This document shows, one piece after another, positions 1-10,977 of a DNA stretch of 64,000 nucleotides. The position numbers and the translations under genes are program-made. Below the pieces are notes generated by a model. That model made no database searches and was not told where the DNA came from. It saw only the letters and a list, made by a program, of their open reading frames with translations. The stretch is from Ramlibacter aurantiacus (GTDB lineage: Bacteria; Pseudomonadota; Gammaproteobacteria; Burkholderiales; Burkholderiaceae_C). The stretch covers positions 1 through 64,000 of the forward strand of contig NZ_JAEQNA010000010.1 in the NCBI RefSeq assembly GCF_016722895.1, written 5' to 3'. How positions within the stretch are numbered: the first letter of the stretch is position 1; every line of letters starts with the position of its first letter.

Positions 1-123
1 GCCCGCGCCCACTTCGCGCAGCTCGCGCGCCTGCTCCAGCACCTGCACCTCGAAACCCCGGCGCATGAGCGCCAGGGCCGCCGTCAGGCCCCCGATTCCC
101 GCACCGATCACCACCACCCGCAT
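1..123 (-). CDS. FAD-dependent oxidoreductase/monooxygenase, N-terminal fragment (cut by window edge)
   Basis: Only the first 41 codons lie in the window; the gene runs off the left edge. The protein begins MRVVVIGAGIGG, a dinucleotide-binding beta-alpha-beta fold with GxGxxG at residues 7-12, and an acidic residue (E30) at the end of the second strand where the ribose of FAD is normally held. This arrangement at the extreme N-terminus is typical of PHBH-type FAD monooxygenases and related FAD oxidoreductases. Substrate cannot be judged from this fragment. The gene is divergent from the hydrolase downstream. Confidence 0.75.
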   Translation of the reverse strand, partial: MRVVVIGAGIGGLTAALALMRRGFEVQVLEQARELREVGAG

Positions 124-412
124 ATGTTTCCTATTCGTCATCCATGATGCTGCGCGTCACCGCATGAAAGCAGACCCAGCAACCGCGGGCCACCACGGCA
201 CCGGCTTTACCGGGCCGCTGGCGGCGCCCCCTCGAGGGGAGGCGCCGAAGGCGCTTCGGGGTGGTCTTTCACTTCAGCGGCTGGCACTGTACGAGCCCGC
301 CCATGGATGCGGAAGCTCAAACTTTCGCTGACTCGATCGGCATTGCTTATGAATGCCGCCAGGGCGGCGCCGGGGCAGAAAATCCCGCTTCCACCACAAC
401 CGGATTCCAAGC
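124..412. other. Intergenic region with one repeat copy
   Basis: Divergent gap of about 290 bases between the FAD oxidoreductase and the alpha/beta hydrolase. It contains one copy of the dispersed GC-rich repeat (191-265). I see no convincing coding sequence; short frames here have poor codon structure and overlap the repeat. Promoters for the two divergent genes should lie here but no clear -35/-10 pair stands out. Confidence 0.5.
191..265 (+). repeat. Dispersed GC-rich intergenic repeat, copy 1
   Basis: Contains the family core ACCGGCTTTACCGGGCCGCT, then a GGCGCCCCCT...AGGGGAGGCGCC inverted segment, then GCGCCGAAGGCGCTTCGGGG. The same order of blocks recurs near 11.0, 25.5 and 55.2-55.5 kb. 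Several short hairpins can form (CCGG..CCGG; GCGCC-GAA-GGCGC). It resembles REP-like or non-autonomous intergenic elements; no transposase is linked to it. Confidence 0.8.
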
Positions 413-1222
413 ATGGGTGATCCTTCCCGCCTGCATTTCATCGACGGCCCCGCCTGCCGGCTGGCCGTGCACCAATGGGGCGACCCGGCCGCGCCGGCGG
501 TCGTGATGAACCACTCGATCCTGGCGTCCAGCCGCATGTGGGACGACCAGGCCCGGCTGCTGGCGAGCCGCGGCTACCAGGTGCTGTGCCTGGACACGCG
601 GGGCCATGGCCAGTCGGACGCCGCCGCCCCGCCCTACCGCACCGAGGACCTGGCGGCCGACACGCTGCGGGTGCTCGACGCGTTCGGCGTCGAACGCGCG
701 CACTACGTGGGGCTGTCGCTCGGCGGCATGACCGGCTTCGCACTGGGCATCGAACACGGCGAGCGGCTGCGCAGCCTGTGCATCTGCGATGCCCGTGCCG
801 ACACCCCGCCCGCGATGACCGGCATGTGGGACGAGCGCATCACCGCCGCGCAGGCACAAGGCTGCGCCAGCCTGGCCCGGGTGACCCTGGAGCGCTGGTT
901 CGGCCCGGCTTTCATCGCCCGCGCGCCCGAGGTCGTCCGCTCGCTCGAGCAGGCGATCGCGCAAACCCAGGTGGACGGCTTCGTCGGCTGCGCCCGCGCC
1001 ATCCAGCAGCTGGACCACCTGCGGCGCGTGGGCGAGATCCGCGTGCCCACCACCTTCATCGTGGGTGCCGACGACGGCCCCCTGCCGCAAGCCATGCGCG
1101 ACTTGCAAGCCCTGGTGCCGGGCGCACGCCTGGAGGTGATCGAGGACGCCGGGCACCTGCCCAACGTGGAGCAGCCAGCCGCGTTCAACGCGGCGCTGGT
1201 GCGGCACTTCGAGGCGCTTTGA
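413..1222 (+). CDS. Alpha/beta-hydrolase fold protein (3-oxoadipate enol-lactonase-like)
   Basis: A 269-residue alpha/beta hydrolase of the PcaD/haloperoxidase-like group. The nucleophile elbow is GLSLGG at residues 100-105 with Ser102 as nucleophile; an acid (D220 or D221 in VGADDG) and His248 in EDAGHLPN complete the triad in the right order. An oxyanion-hole region NHSILAS lies at 33-39. Length fits 3-oxoadipate enol-lactonases (about 260 residues), but none of the other beta-ketoadipate pathway genes is next to it, so the substrate is open. I chose the ATG at 413, since residues from an upstream ATG at 353 do not resemble the family. It stands alone between divergent and hypothetical genes. 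Confidence 0.8.
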   Translation: MGDPSRLHFIDGPACRLAVHQWGDPAAPAVVMNHSILASSRMWDDQARLLASRGYQVLCLDTRGHGQSDAAAPPYRTEDLAADTLRVLDAFGVERAHYVGLSLGGMTGFALGIEHGERLRSLCICDARADTPPAMTGMWDERITAAQAQGCASLARVTLERWFGPAFIARAPEVVRSLEQAIAQTQVDGFVGCARAIQQLDHLRRVGEIRVPTTFIVGADDGPLPQAMRDLQALVPGARLEVIEDAGHLPNVEQPAAFNAALVRHFEAL

Positions 1223-1243
1223 CCGCCCGCCGGCAAGACGCAT

Positions 1244-1435
1244 CTAGATCGGCGGGATGCCACCCCGCGCGTACTGCAGGCGGCGCTGCGCGATGCCGAT
1301 CCAGCGGATCGCCGCCTGCTCCAGCTGGGCAATGGCCATCAGGTCACACGGCGAGGGGCGGACGCCCTGGCGACGCACGGACGCGGCCTGGACACACTGG
1401 GAGGCGCATTGAAGCGCCCAGGTGACGGAGTTCAT
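1244..1435 (-). CDS. Small hypothetical protein (63 aa)
   Basis: Not recognised. The frame encodes about 63 residues ending LQYARGGIPPI and has strongly G/C-biased third codon positions, as expected for coding DNA in this genome. The central part (DLMAIAQLEQAAIRWIGIAQ) could form an amphipathic helix. An alternative ATG lies nine bases upstream (1444). It lies antisense to nothing known and downstream of another small frame on the same strand (1344-1619); see the finding on a possible frameshifted gene. Existence is uncertain. Confidence 0.4.
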   Translation of the reverse strand: MNSVTWALQCASQCVQAASVRRQGVRPSPCDLMAIAQLEQAAIRWIGIAQRRLQYARGGIPPI

Positions 1436-1619
1436 GAGGAACATTCCAGCGGAGCCGCCGGCGCCGGGGCTTGATGCGCCTCAAGGGCTCCGCACGCCGG
1501 GGCACGGGTGTCGCCCCGCCTTGCCCCAGGTCAGGCACGGGTGTCGGCTCGAGCCGGTCCGGACACACCTCGTTCCAATCCATACCACGGCTCAGCTGCT
1601 TCTCATCCGGGTTTTCCAT
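1344..1619 (-). CDS. Possible small hypothetical protein, maybe frameshifted into the next frame
   Basis: Not recognised. The frame starts MENPDEKQLSRGMDWNEV and contains an Arg-rich stretch (RRIKPRRRRLRW). Third-position G/C bias is high up to that tryptophan (about 1450) and falls after it, while the overlapping frame 1244-1444 on the same strand then shows the bias. This fits one gene of about 120 codons interrupted by a frameshift, or two short overlapping genes. It is divergent from the glycosyltransferase at 1633. Low confidence that either is expressed. Confidence 0.3.
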   Translation of the reverse strand: MENPDEKQLSRGMDWNEVCPDRLEPTPVPDLGQGGATPVPRRAEPLRRIKPRRRRLRWNVPHELRHLGASMRLPVCPGRVRASPGRPPLAV

Positions 1620-1632
1620 GAGGATGCGCGGC

Positions 1633-2418
1633 ATGACCGACTCTCACGAAACTGTCGAGCTCGTGGGGATGCCGATCGCATCCCTGCGCAGCCATGAGCT
1701 GCTGGACCTGATCTTCGGCCGCCTGGGCACCGGACGAGGCACCTGGCTCATCACGGCCAACCTGGACTTCCTGCGCCGCTTCGTGACCGATGAGTCATCG
1801 CGCGCGCTGTACGCCGGGGCCGATGTGCGGGTGGCGGACGGAATGCCGCTGGTCTGGGCCAGCTGGCTGCGGGGCACGCCGCTGCCCGAACGGGTGGCCG
1901 GGGCGTCGCTGGTGTCGCCCTTGTGCCGCCGCGCCGCCCGCGAGCAGCGCAGCGTGTTCCTGCTCGGCGGCGATCCGGAGGCCGCCCGCGCCGCCGCCGA
2001 GCGGCTGCGCGCGGAATCTCCTGGCCTGGAGATCGCCGGCCTCATCACGCCACGGGTGGATGCGACGCCGACACCGCTGCAACTGGACAACATCGCCACG
2101 CGGCTGCGGGCGGCCCGGCCGGACATCGTGCTGGTGGGCATGGGCTCGCCCAAGCAGGAGCGCGTCATCCAGGCCTTGCGGCACGAGTTGCCGAACGCCT
2201 GCTGGATCGGCATCGGCGTCAGCCTGAGCTTCGTGTCGGGGCACCAGCGCCGGGCGCCGGGCTGGATGCAGCAACTGGGGCTGGAATGGCTGCACCGCTT
2301 GTTCCAGGAGCCGCAGCGCCTGTTCCGCCGCTACGTGCTGGAAGACCTGCCCTTCGCCCTGCGCCTGTTCGGGCAGTCCGCCATCGAGCGCCTGCGGCTG
2401 GCGCCCGCCGGCCGCTGA
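1633..2418 (+). CDS. WecB/TagA/CpsF family glycosyltransferase (GT26)
   Basis: A 261-residue GT26 family enzyme, the group that moves an N-acetyl-hexosaminuronate or similar sugar from a UDP-sugar to an undecaprenyl-linked acceptor in envelope polysaccharide synthesis. Hallmarks are TANLDF (41-46), the ADGMPLVW motif near 68-75, and VGMGSPKQE at 168-176, which is diagnostic of the family. The ATG at 1633 was chosen because a GAGG ribosome site ends about nine bases before it and the homologous region begins there. It is not in an obvious polysaccharide cluster, but the dTDP-rhamnose operon starts about 0.9 kb downstream on the same strand, so the two may serve one surface glycan. Confidence 0.85.
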   Translation: MTDSHETVELVGMPIASLRSHELLDLIFGRLGTGRGTWLITANLDFLRRFVTDESSRALYAGADVRVADGMPLVWASWLRGTPLPERVAGASLVSPLCRRAAREQRSVFLLGGDPEAARAAAERLRAESPGLEIAGLITPRVDATPTPLQLDNIATRLRAARPDIVLVGMGSPKQERVIQALRHELPNACWIGIGVSLSFVSGHQRRAPGWMQQLGLEWLHRLFQEPQRLFRRYVLEDLPFALRLFGQSAIERLRLAPAGR

Positions 2419-2453
2419 CCCAGCCGCCGTCGGACGCGGCCGGCACGCTCCGG

Positions 2454-2873
2454 TCAGCGCACCTCGGTCATGGTCCAGGCGACGCCGGTCGAGTTCGTGA
2501 TGGCAAGTTGCGCGCCCCCTTCGACGGCGTAGGTGCCGCTGAAGGTGGTGCTGTCCTGGCTTTCGCCGATCAGGACGTTCACGACCAGGTTGTTGTCGAC
2601 CTGCACGATGAAGTTGGAGACCGAGCCTCCGTAGCTTGCCTCGATGCGAAGACGACTCACGCCGGTGGGCAGGTCGAACACCGTGTCGCCCGTGCCGCTG
2701 CGGGTGAAGACGGCATCGGTCAAGCCCCCGTCGGTGCCGCCGCCACCGGAGGAACCGCTGGCATGTTCGGCGCAATAGGCGGGGCTGCCCAGGCACTGGC
2801 CGGGGTTGCCGCCGCCGCCGCCGCAGGCGGACAGCACGACGGCAAGGGCGACGAGGACGGCGAAATTTCTCAT
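2454..2873 (-). CDS. Small secreted lipoprotein of unknown function
   Basis: A 139-residue predicted lipoprotein. The N-terminus MRNFAVLVALAVVLSAC has a lipobox LSAC with Cys17 as the lipidated residue, followed by a Gly-rich linker. Two cysteines (QCLGSPAYC) follow, and the remainder is rich in beta-strand-forming sequence with Ser/Thr/Gly. I do not recognise the family. No membrane segment other than the signal peptide. Convergent with the glycosyltransferase gene. Confidence 0.75.
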   Translation of the reverse strand: MRNFAVLVALAVVLSACGGGGGNPGQCLGSPAYCAEHASGSSGGGGTDGGLTDAVFTRSGTGDTVFDLPTGVSRLRIEASYGGSVSNFIVQVDNNLVVNVLIGESQDSTTFSGTYAVEGGAQLAITNSTGVAWTMTEVR

Positions 2874-3032
2874 GCGATGACGGCAGCAAAACCACGAAAA
2901 GGTGGACTTTAAAGCAGTCTTTCACCGATGGACGCGGATCGGCCGCCACTGACAAGGCATCAATACCGTCCTACAGCCAGGCTGCTGCGGAACCCCTACC
3001 GTGGTCTCCCGATCGTTTCAATTTCTGGTGCC

Positions 3033-3254
3033 ATGTCGGACGCGCATGTTTGCAATCCATTTGATTACCTGATCGACCCGCAAGCGGTGCTCGAACTCGC
3101 CCGACGCCCCGGCCGCCTGCAACGCCTGGTCTCGCACGTATATCGGCCGCTGGAGCGGCCATCGCAGCGCCGCGCGGACCGGTTCACCGGCGCCACGTCG
3201 GGCGGCCCGTCCACCGATCCCACGCCAGCCGGCCGACGCCGCGGCGACACCTGA
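3033..3254 (+). CDS. Small conserved-looking protein, NPFDYLIDPQAVLEL type (73 aa)
   Basis: A short protein whose first half, HVCNPFDYLIDPQAVLELA followed by RLQRLVSHVYRPL, resembles small unannotated proteins I associate with Comamonadaceae that carry a CNPF(D/E) motif and a C-terminal (C/Y)RPLxRP motif. The role is unknown. The second half is Pro/Arg/Ser rich and probably disordered. I chose the ATG at 3033; the frame stays open upstream to an ATG at 2928, but that part does not resemble coding sequence. Recognition is from memory of the motif, not a search. Confidence 0.55.
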   Translation: MSDAHVCNPFDYLIDPQAVLELARRPGRLQRLVSHVYRPLERPSQRRADRFTGATSGGPSTDPTPAGRRRGDT

Positions 3255-3338
3255 GCGGTTCACCCCGGGCCGGGGCGGCGGCGGCGGTACGGGTGCAGGC
3301 AGAATGCCGGCGAGCCCTGCCCAGACACGCCCCTACCC

Positions 3339-4403
3339 ATGATCTTCCTGACCGGTGGCGCCGGATTCATCGGCGCCAATTTCGTGCTCGAGTGGTTCCG
3401 CGACCACGACGAGCCATTGCTGAACCTGGACAAGCTCACCTATGCCGGCAACCTCGAGACCCTCTCCAGCCTGCAAGGCGACGCGCGGCACCTGTTCGTG
3501 CGCGGCGACATCGCCGACGGCGAGCTGGTGGAGCAGCTGCTGGCGCGGCACCGGCCGCGCGCGGTGCTGAACTTCGCGGCCGAATCGCACGTGGACCGCT
3601 CCATCCACGGGCCGGGCGAATTCATCCAGACCAACGTGGTGGGCACCTTCCGGCTGCTGGACGCCACGCGCCGCTATTGGGAAGGCCTCGCGCCCGCTGA
3701 AAAGGGCGCCTTCCGGTTCCTGCACGTGTCGACCGACGAGGTGTACGGATCGCTGGGCGAACACGACGCCGCGTTCACCGAGTCGCACGGCTACGCGCCC
3801 AACAGCCCGTATTCGGCCAGCAAGGCCGGCAGCGACCACCTGGTGCGGGCCTGGCACCACACCTATGGCCTGCCGGTGCTCACCACCCACTGCTCCAACA
3901 ACTACGGGCCGTTCCAGTTCCCCGAAAAGCTCGTTCCGCTGATGGTCGTCAACGCCCTCGCGGGCATGCCGCTGCCCGTCTACGGCGATGGCCTGAACGT
4001 GCGCGACTGGCTGTACGTGCACGACCACTGCAGCGCCGTGCGCCGCGTGCTCGAAGCCGGCGTGCCGGGCCAGACCTACAACATCGGCGGCTGGAACGAG
4101 AAGCCCAATATCGAGATCGTGCACACCATCTGCCGCCTGCTCGACGAACTGCGGCCGCGCGCCGGTGGCGGGTCTTACCTGGAGCAGCTCGCGTACGTGC
4201 AGGACCGCCGGGGCCATGACCGGCGCTACGCCATCGACGCCGGCCGCATCGAGCGCGAACTGGGCTGGCGGCCCGCGGAAACCTTCGAGAGCGGGATCCG
4301 CAAGACGGTGCAGTGGTACCTGGACCACCCCGACTGGGTGGCCCATGTGCAAAGCGGCGAGTACCGGCAGTGGGTGGCCCTGCAGTACGGGGGGGCCGCG
4401 TGA
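3339..4403 (+). CDS. rfbB: dTDP-glucose 4,6-dehydratase
   Basis: Second step of dTDP-L-rhamnose synthesis: NAD-dependent dehydration of dTDP-glucose to dTDP-4-keto-6-deoxyglucose in the cytoplasm. The 354-residue protein is an extended short-chain dehydrogenase with the nucleotide-binding GGAGFIG at 6-12, the TDE triad at 132-134 (TDEVYG) and the YxxxK catalytic pair Y158/K162. Length is normal for RmlB. It is first in a tight operon rfbB-rfbD-rfbA-rfbC; its TGA stop overlaps the GTG start of rfbD. The product feeds rhamnose into LPS O-antigen, exopolysaccharide or glycolipid. Confidence 0.97.
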   Translation: MIFLTGGAGFIGANFVLEWFRDHDEPLLNLDKLTYAGNLETLSSLQGDARHLFVRGDIADGELVEQLLARHRPRAVLNFAAESHVDRSIHGPGEFIQTNVVGTFRLLDATRRYWEGLAPAEKGAFRFLHVSTDEVYGSLGEHDAAFTESHGYAPNSPYSASKAGSDHLVRAWHHTYGLPVLTTHCSNNYGPFQFPEKLVPLMVVNALAGMPLPVYGDGLNVRDWLYVHDHCSAVRRVLEAGVPGQTYNIGGWNEKPNIEIVHTICRLLDELRPRAGGGSYLEQLAYVQDRRGHDRRYAIDAGRIERELGWRPAETFESGIRKTVQWYLDHPDWVAHVQSGEYRQWVALQYGGAA

Positions 4404-5314
4404 AGATCCTCCTGCTCGGCGCCTCCGGCCAGGTCGGCTGGGAGCTGCAGCGCAGCCTGGCCCCCTTGGGCGAGCTCGTGATGCCCGCCCGGACCGCACC
4501 CGGCAACCCGGTGGCCGACCTGGAACGGCCGGATACGCTGCTTCCCCTCGTCCGCCAGGTCGGCCCGCAAGTGATCGTGAACGCCGCGGCCTACACCGCG
4601 GTGGACCGGGCCGAGTCCGACGCCGAGGCCGCGCATCGGGTGAACGCCCTCGCACCCGGCGAGCTGGCCCGCGCCGCACGCGAATGCGGCGCCCTGCTGG
4701 TGCACTACTCCACCGACTACGTGTTCGACGGCAGCGGCAGCCGGCCGTGGCGCGAAACCGATGCGACCGGCCCGCTCAATGCCTATGGCCGTACCAAGCT
4801 CGACGGCGAACGGCGCATCGCCGCCGAGTGGGACCGCCACCTGATCCTGCGCACCAGCTGGGTCTATGGCACGCGCGGCGGCAACTTCATGAAGACGATG
4901 CTGCGGCTGGCCGCCGAGCGCGAGCGGCTGCGCGTGGTGGACGACCAGGTCGGCGCGCCGACCGGCGCCGACCTGCTGGCCGACCTCACCGCGCACGCGA
5001 TCCGCGCCACCCTGGCCGACCCCGCCAGGGCCGGCCTGTACCACGCCGCCGCGGCCGGCGAGACCAGCTGGAACGGCTACGCGCGCCTGGTGCTGGACGC
5101 GGCCCTCGGCCTGGGCCTGGCGCTGCGCGCCCGGCCCGACGGCGTGGAGCCGGTGACCAGCGACGCCTTTCCGACGCCGGCGCGCCGGCCCCTCAACTCG
5201 CGCCTGGACACGAGCCGCCTGCGCGATGCCTTCGACCTGGCGCCGCCACCCTGGCAACACGGCGTGCTGCGCGCCTTGGCGGAACTGGTCCCACCCGAGT
5301 CCTCACCTGCATGA
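4400..5314 (+). CDS. rfbD: dTDP-4-dehydrorhamnose reductase
   Basis: Last step of the pathway: NAD(P)H reduction of dTDP-4-keto-L-rhamnose to dTDP-L-rhamnose. The protein of 304 residues opens [13 protein letters not shown] with GxxGxxG at 7-13 and has the catalytic YxxxK at Y129/K133 (AYGRTK). The GTG at 4400 is preferred because it gives the conserved N-terminus exactly and overlaps the rfbB stop, the usual translational coupling in this operon. An earlier ATG in frame at 4313 would add residues antisense in character to rfbB. Confidence 0.95.
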   Translation: MKILLLGASGQVGWELQRSLAPLGELVMPARTAPGNPVADLERPDTLLPLVRQVGPQVIVNAAAYTAVDRAESDAEAAHRVNALAPGELARAARECGALLVHYSTDYVFDGSGSRPWRETDATGPLNAYGRTKLDGERRIAAEWDRHLILRTSWVYGTRGGNFMKTMLRLAAERERLRVVDDQVGAPTGADLLADLTAHAIRATLADPARAGLYHAAAAGETSWNGYARLVLDAALGLGLALRARPDGVEPVTSDAFPTPARRPLNSRLDTSRLRDAFDLAPPPWQHGVLRALAELVPPESSPA

Positions 5315-6201
5315 CATCACGCAAAGGCATCATCCTGGCCGGCGGCTCCGGCACGCGGCTGCACCCGGCGACCCTCGCCATCAGCAAGCAGCTGCTGCCG
5401 GTGTACGACAAGCCGATGGTCTATTACCCGCTGACCACTCTGATGCTCGCGGGCATCCGCGACATCCTCGTGATCAGCACGCCGCAGGACACACCACGCT
5501 TCCAGCAGCTGCTGGGAGACGGCTCGCAGTGGGGGCTGCATATCGCCTACGCGGTGCAGCCCCGGCCCGAGGGACTGGCGCAGGCCTTCCTGATCGGCGC
5601 CGATTTCGTCGGCGGCTCGCCCAGCGCGCTGGTGCTGGGCGACAACATCTTCTACGGCCACGACCTGGCCACGCGGCTGGACGAGGCCGACGCGCAACCC
5701 GAGGGCGCGACCGTGTTCGCCTATCACGTGCAGGATCCGCAGCGCTATGGCGTGGTGGCCTTCGATGCGAACGGGCGCGCCACCAGCATCGAGGAGAAGC
5801 CGGCACGGCCGCGCAGCTCGTACGCGGTGACGGGCCTGTATTTCTACGACCGCCAGGTGGTGGACATCGCCCGCGACATCCGGCCCAGCGCCCGGGGCGA
5901 GCTGGAGATCACGGCGGTGAACCAGGCGTATCTCGATCGCGGCCAGCTGTCGGTGCGCATCATGCAGCGCGGCTATGCCTGGCTGGACACCGGCACGCAC
6001 GACAGCCTGCTGCAGGCCAGCCAGTTCATCGCCACGCTGGAACACCGGCAGGGGCTGAAGATCGCCTGTCCCGAGGAGATCGCCTGGCGCGCCGGCCTCA
6101 TCTCCGACGACGACCTGGAGCGCCTGGCCGCGCCCATGGTGCAGAACGGCTACGGGCAATACCTGCTGCGGGTGCTGGCCGAGAAAGGGCCGGCGGCATG
6201 A
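5311..6201 (+). CDS. rfbA: Glucose-1-phosphate thymidylyltransferase
   Basis: First committed step: glucose-1-phosphate + dTTP to dTDP-glucose + PPi. The 296-residue protein has the nucleotidyltransferase signature [11 protein letters not shown] (9-19), the [11 protein letters not shown] block that follows, and EEKP later in the chain. Length matches RmlA. ATG at 5311 overlaps the rfbD TGA (ATGA). RmlA enzymes are normally feedback-inhibited by dTDP-rhamnose, which would make this the control point of the pathway. Confidence 0.97.
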   Translation: MTSRKGIILAGGSGTRLHPATLAISKQLLPVYDKPMVYYPLTTLMLAGIRDILVISTPQDTPRFQQLLGDGSQWGLHIAYAVQPRPEGLAQAFLIGADFVGGSPSALVLGDNIFYGHDLATRLDEADAQPEGATVFAYHVQDPQRYGVVAFDANGRATSIEEKPARPRSSYAVTGLYFYDRQVVDIARDIRPSARGELEITAVNQAYLDRGQLSVRIMQRGYAWLDTGTHDSLLQASQFIATLEHRQGLKIACPEEIAWRAGLISDDDLERLAAPMVQNGYGQYLLRVLAEKGPAA

Positions 6202-6737
6202 AGGTCACGCCCACCGCCCTGCCCGAGGTGCTGCTGATCGAGCCGCGCGTGTTCAGCGACGACCGCGGCTTCTTCTTCGAAAGCTACAACGCCCGCGCCT
6301 TCGCCGAAGCCACCGGCATCACGGCCGCGTTCGTGCAGGACAACCATTCACGCTCGACGCGTGACGTGCTGCGCGGCATCCATTTCCAGGTGCAGCAGCC
6401 GCAGGGCAAGCTGGTGCGGGTGGTGGCGGGCGCGGTGTTCGACGTGGCCGTCGACCTGCGCCGCGGCTCGCCCCGGTTCGGCCGCTGGGTGGGCGTGGAG
6501 CTGTCCGCCGACGACCACCGCCAGCTCTGGATCCCGCCGGGCTTCGGCCACGGGTTCCTGGTGACCTCCGGGTGCGCCGAGGTGCTTTACAAGACCACCG
6601 ACTACTACGCGCCGCAGCACGAGCGCTGCATCGCCTGGGACGATCCCGACATCGGCATCGAGTGGCCCCTGCAGGGGCGCTCGCCCATCCTCTCGCCCAA
6701 GGACCAGGCGGGGCTCGCGCTGGGGGACGCGCCATGA
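6198..6737 (+). CDS. rfbC: dTDP-4-dehydrorhamnose 3,5-epimerase
   Basis: Third step: double epimerisation of dTDP-4-keto-6-deoxyglucose at C3 and C5. The 179-residue cupin has the catalytic His at H62 in VLRGIHFQ, the DNHSRS segment (48-53) and KTTDYYAP near the C-terminus, all standard for RmlC. The ATG overlaps the rfbA stop, completing the four-gene pathway (B, D, A, C order). Confidence 0.96.
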   Translation: MKVTPTALPEVLLIEPRVFSDDRGFFFESYNARAFAEATGITAAFVQDNHSRSTRDVLRGIHFQVQQPQGKLVRVVAGAVFDVAVDLRRGSPRFGRWVGVELSADDHRQLWIPPGFGHGFLVTSGCAEVLYKTTDYYAPQHERCIAWDDPDIGIEWPLQGRSPILSPKDQAGLALGDAP

Positions 6738-6928
6738 ACGCTCCCCGTTCACCCCGGTGGGGCCAGCTGCTGCTGGGCCTGGCGCTGATCGCGGTGGGCC
6801 TGTTGCTGCCGTCGGTGCTGCCTGCCGGGAGCATGGACAAGTCGCTGCTGGCGTACGCCCAGGGCGGACTGGCCGGCATGGGGCTGCTACTGGTGCTGCG
6901 GTGGCTGCGGGACCGCATCCAGCGCTGA
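6734..6928 (+). CDS. Small two-helix membrane protein at the end of the rhamnose operon
   Basis: A 64-residue protein with two predicted hydrophobic helices (QLLLGLALIAVGLLLPSVL and LAYAQGGLAGMGLLLVL) and basic ends. No family recognised. Its ATG overlaps the rfbC stop by four bases, so it is very likely translated with the rhamnose genes. It could be a helper for envelope glycan assembly, but this is only inferred from position. Confidence 0.65.
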   Translation: MNAPRSPRWGQLLLGLALIAVGLLLPSVLPAGSMDKSLLAYAQGGLAGMGLLLVLRWLRDRIQR

Positions 6929-6936
6929 AGCGTTTC

Positions 6937-7563
6937 TCAGGCCTTGCGCGCCTCGCCCCACACGTTGAACCCCACCCACTTCGGCCGCGTGATGTAGCCC
7001 GCCTGCAGCTGCGAGGCGAAGCCCGCCTGCGCCAGCAGGCGCGGCACGTCGCGCGTCAGGTGGCAGCCGCCCGCCACCCGCGACCAGGCGGGCTCCAGCC
7101 GCGCCTGCCAGCGCGCCACCGCCGCGTCGGGCGCCAGGCCGTGTTCGGCCAGCAGCAGGCGACCGTCGGGGCGCAGCACCCGGTGCATCTCGGCCAGGGC
7201 AGCGGCGGGATCGGGGATGCTGCACAGGGTCCAGGTGCACACCACGGTGTCGAACGAGTCGCTGGCGAAGGGCATGGCCTCGGCCGAGCCGGGGCGAAGC
7301 TCCAGCGGCAGGCCCGCGGCCCGGTTGCGCCGCAGCGCCTTGGCCTGCAGCTGGCCCGCCGGGTCCACCCCGACCAGGGCGTGGACCTGCCGGCGTTCGT
7401 ACAGCGGCAGGTTCAGCCCGGTCCCGATGCCGACCTCCAGCACCCGTCCGCGTGCGCCAGGCACCAGCAGTTGCCGCTTGTCGGCGAAGGGCGCCAGCCC
7501 GCAGCCGATGTCCAGCAGGTGCGGCAGGACGAGGCGCTCGTACCAGTTGGGGGAGGCGGTCAT
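6937..7563 (-). CDS. Class I SAM-dependent methyltransferase
   Basis: A 208-residue methyltransferase of the Methyltransf_11 type. Motif I is VLEVGIGTGLNLPLY (41-55), followed by VGVDPAG, the AMPFASDSFDTVVCTWTLCS segment and MHRVLRPDGRLLLAEHG, the usual order. Resembles UbiE/Coq5-like and phospholipid methyltransferase-like proteins; the substrate is not indicated. The start overlaps the stop of the upstream MFS gene (ATGA), so the two are cotranscribed and may act on a common exported or modified compound. Confidence 0.85.
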   Translation of the reverse strand: MTASPNWYERLVLPHLLDIGCGLAPFADKRQLLVPGARGRVLEVGIGTGLNLPLYERRQVHALVGVDPAGQLQAKALRRNRAAGLPLELRPGSAEAMPFASDSFDTVVCTWTLCSIPDPAAALAEMHRVLRPDGRLLLAEHGLAPDAAVARWQARLEPAWSRVAGGCHLTRDVPRLLAQAGFASQLQAGYITRPKWVGFNVWGEARKA

Positions 7564-8813
7564 GTGGAACTCCGGGAAACGCCGGGCAGCGCGTCTTCCA
7601 AATAGCGGTCGCGCCGGGCCAGGCCAGGAAAGAGCCGGGTCCAACCGGCCACGATGAGCAGCGTGGCGCCGCCACCCAGCACCACCGAACCCACGGGGCC
7701 GAGCAGGGCCGCCGTGGCACCGGACTCGAACTCACCGAGCTGGTTGCTGGCGCCAATGAACATGGAGTTGACGGCCCCCACCCGGCCGCGCATGTCCGGC
7801 GGGGTCTCGGACTGCACCAGCGTCTGGCGTACCACCACGCTCACCATGTCGGCGCCACCGGACAGCGCGAGCGCCACCATCGAAAGGGCGAACGAGGTGG
7901 AGACGCCGAACACCAGCATGCACAAGCCGTAGGCCGCGACCGACCACAGCAGCAGCGCGCCGACCCGGGTGCGGACGGGAAAGCGCGTGAGCAGCAGGGC
8001 CACCACGAGCGCCCCCACCGCCGGGGCCGCCCGCAGCGCGCCCAGTCCGGAGGCGCCGACGTGCAGGATGTCCTTGGCATAGATCGGCAGCAGCGCGGTG
8101 GCGCCGCCGAACAGCACGGCCATCAGGTCCAGCGACACCGCACCCAGCAGCACCTGGCGCCGCCAGACGAAGCGCAGGCCCGCCAGCATCTCTTGCCAGT
8201 CGGGCCGCGCGTGGCCGGGGCCGCGGTCGTCGGACAGGCGCAGGACGGCGGCGATGGCGCCCGCCAGCATCAGCACCGCGGCGGCGTACACCGTGATGCC
8301 CGTCTGCAGGAACAGCAGCCCCGCGGCGGCGGGCCCGCCGATCACCGCCACCTGGTTTCCCGAGGAGCTCATGGCCATGGCCCGCGCCAGCAGGTGGGGC
8401 GGCACCAGGCTGGGCACCAGCGCCTGCTGGGCCGGCATCTGGAAGGTGCGGGCGGCACCCAGGAGCAGCGACACGCCGAACAGCAGCTCGCGGCTGACCA
8501 GGCCGCGGCCGCTGGCGACCAGCAGCACGGCCGCCGCCAGGAGCTGGATGAACTGGGCCCCTGCGATCAGCCGGGCCCGGTGGTGCCGGTCGGCCAGGTG
8601 CCCGGCCGGCAGGGTGAAGCACAGCACCGGCAGGAACTGCAGCAAGCCCACCAGCCCGAGGTCCCAGGCGCTGTTCGTGAGGTTGTACATCTGCCAGGCG
8701 GCCGCCACCATGGTCATCTGGGTGGCGGCGCCGGCCAGCACGCGGGCGCACCACAGGCGCAGGAACTCGCGCTGCCTGAGCAGGCTGGAAAAGTCGTCGT
8801 CGGAATGGGGCAC
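7560..8813 (-). CDS. MFS transporter (enterobactin exporter/EntS-like group)
   Basis: A 417-residue major facilitator with about 12 predicted membrane helices and the motif-A-like loop GHLADRHHRARLI after helix 2. The overall pattern (LRQREFLRLWCARVL at the start; PAQQALVPSLVP; DMRGRVGAVNSMFIGASNQLGEFESG) matches the EntS/MFS_3 exporter group. The GTG at 8813 gives a natural N-terminus just before the conserved LLRQREF; upstream ATGs would run into the divergent debranching-enzyme gene. Substrate unknown; coupled to the methyltransferase gene downstream. Confidence 0.85.
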   Translation of the reverse strand: MPHSDDDFSSLLRQREFLRLWCARVLAGAATQMTMVAAAWQMYNLTNSAWDLGLVGLLQFLPVLCFTLPAGHLADRHHRARLIAGAQFIQLLAAAVLLVASGRGLVSRELLFGVSLLLGAARTFQMPAQQALVPSLVPPHLLARAMAMSSSGNQVAVIGGPAAAGLLFLQTGITVYAAAVLMLAGAIAAVLRLSDDRGPGHARPDWQEMLAGLRFVWRRQVLLGAVSLDLMAVLFGGATALLPIYAKDILHVGASGLGALRAAPAVGALVVALLLTRFPVRTRVGALLLWSVAAYGLCMLVFGVSTSFALSMVALALSGGADMVSVVVRQTLVQSETPPDMRGRVGAVNSMFIGASNQLGEFESGATAALLGPVGSVVLGGGATLLIVAGWTRLFPGLARRDRYLEDALPGVSRSST

Positions 8814-8901
8814 CGGCGGGGATGTTAGGGCCTGTTCACCACCGGCCACGGGCGCGCGCGCGGGTGCAAGAATCGTCCGCCCGACTGGAAAGGACCCTGC
8901 G

Positions 8902-10950
<2,049 letters not shown>

Positions 10951-10977
10951 CGCAAGCGCGGAAAATCACAGGCGACC

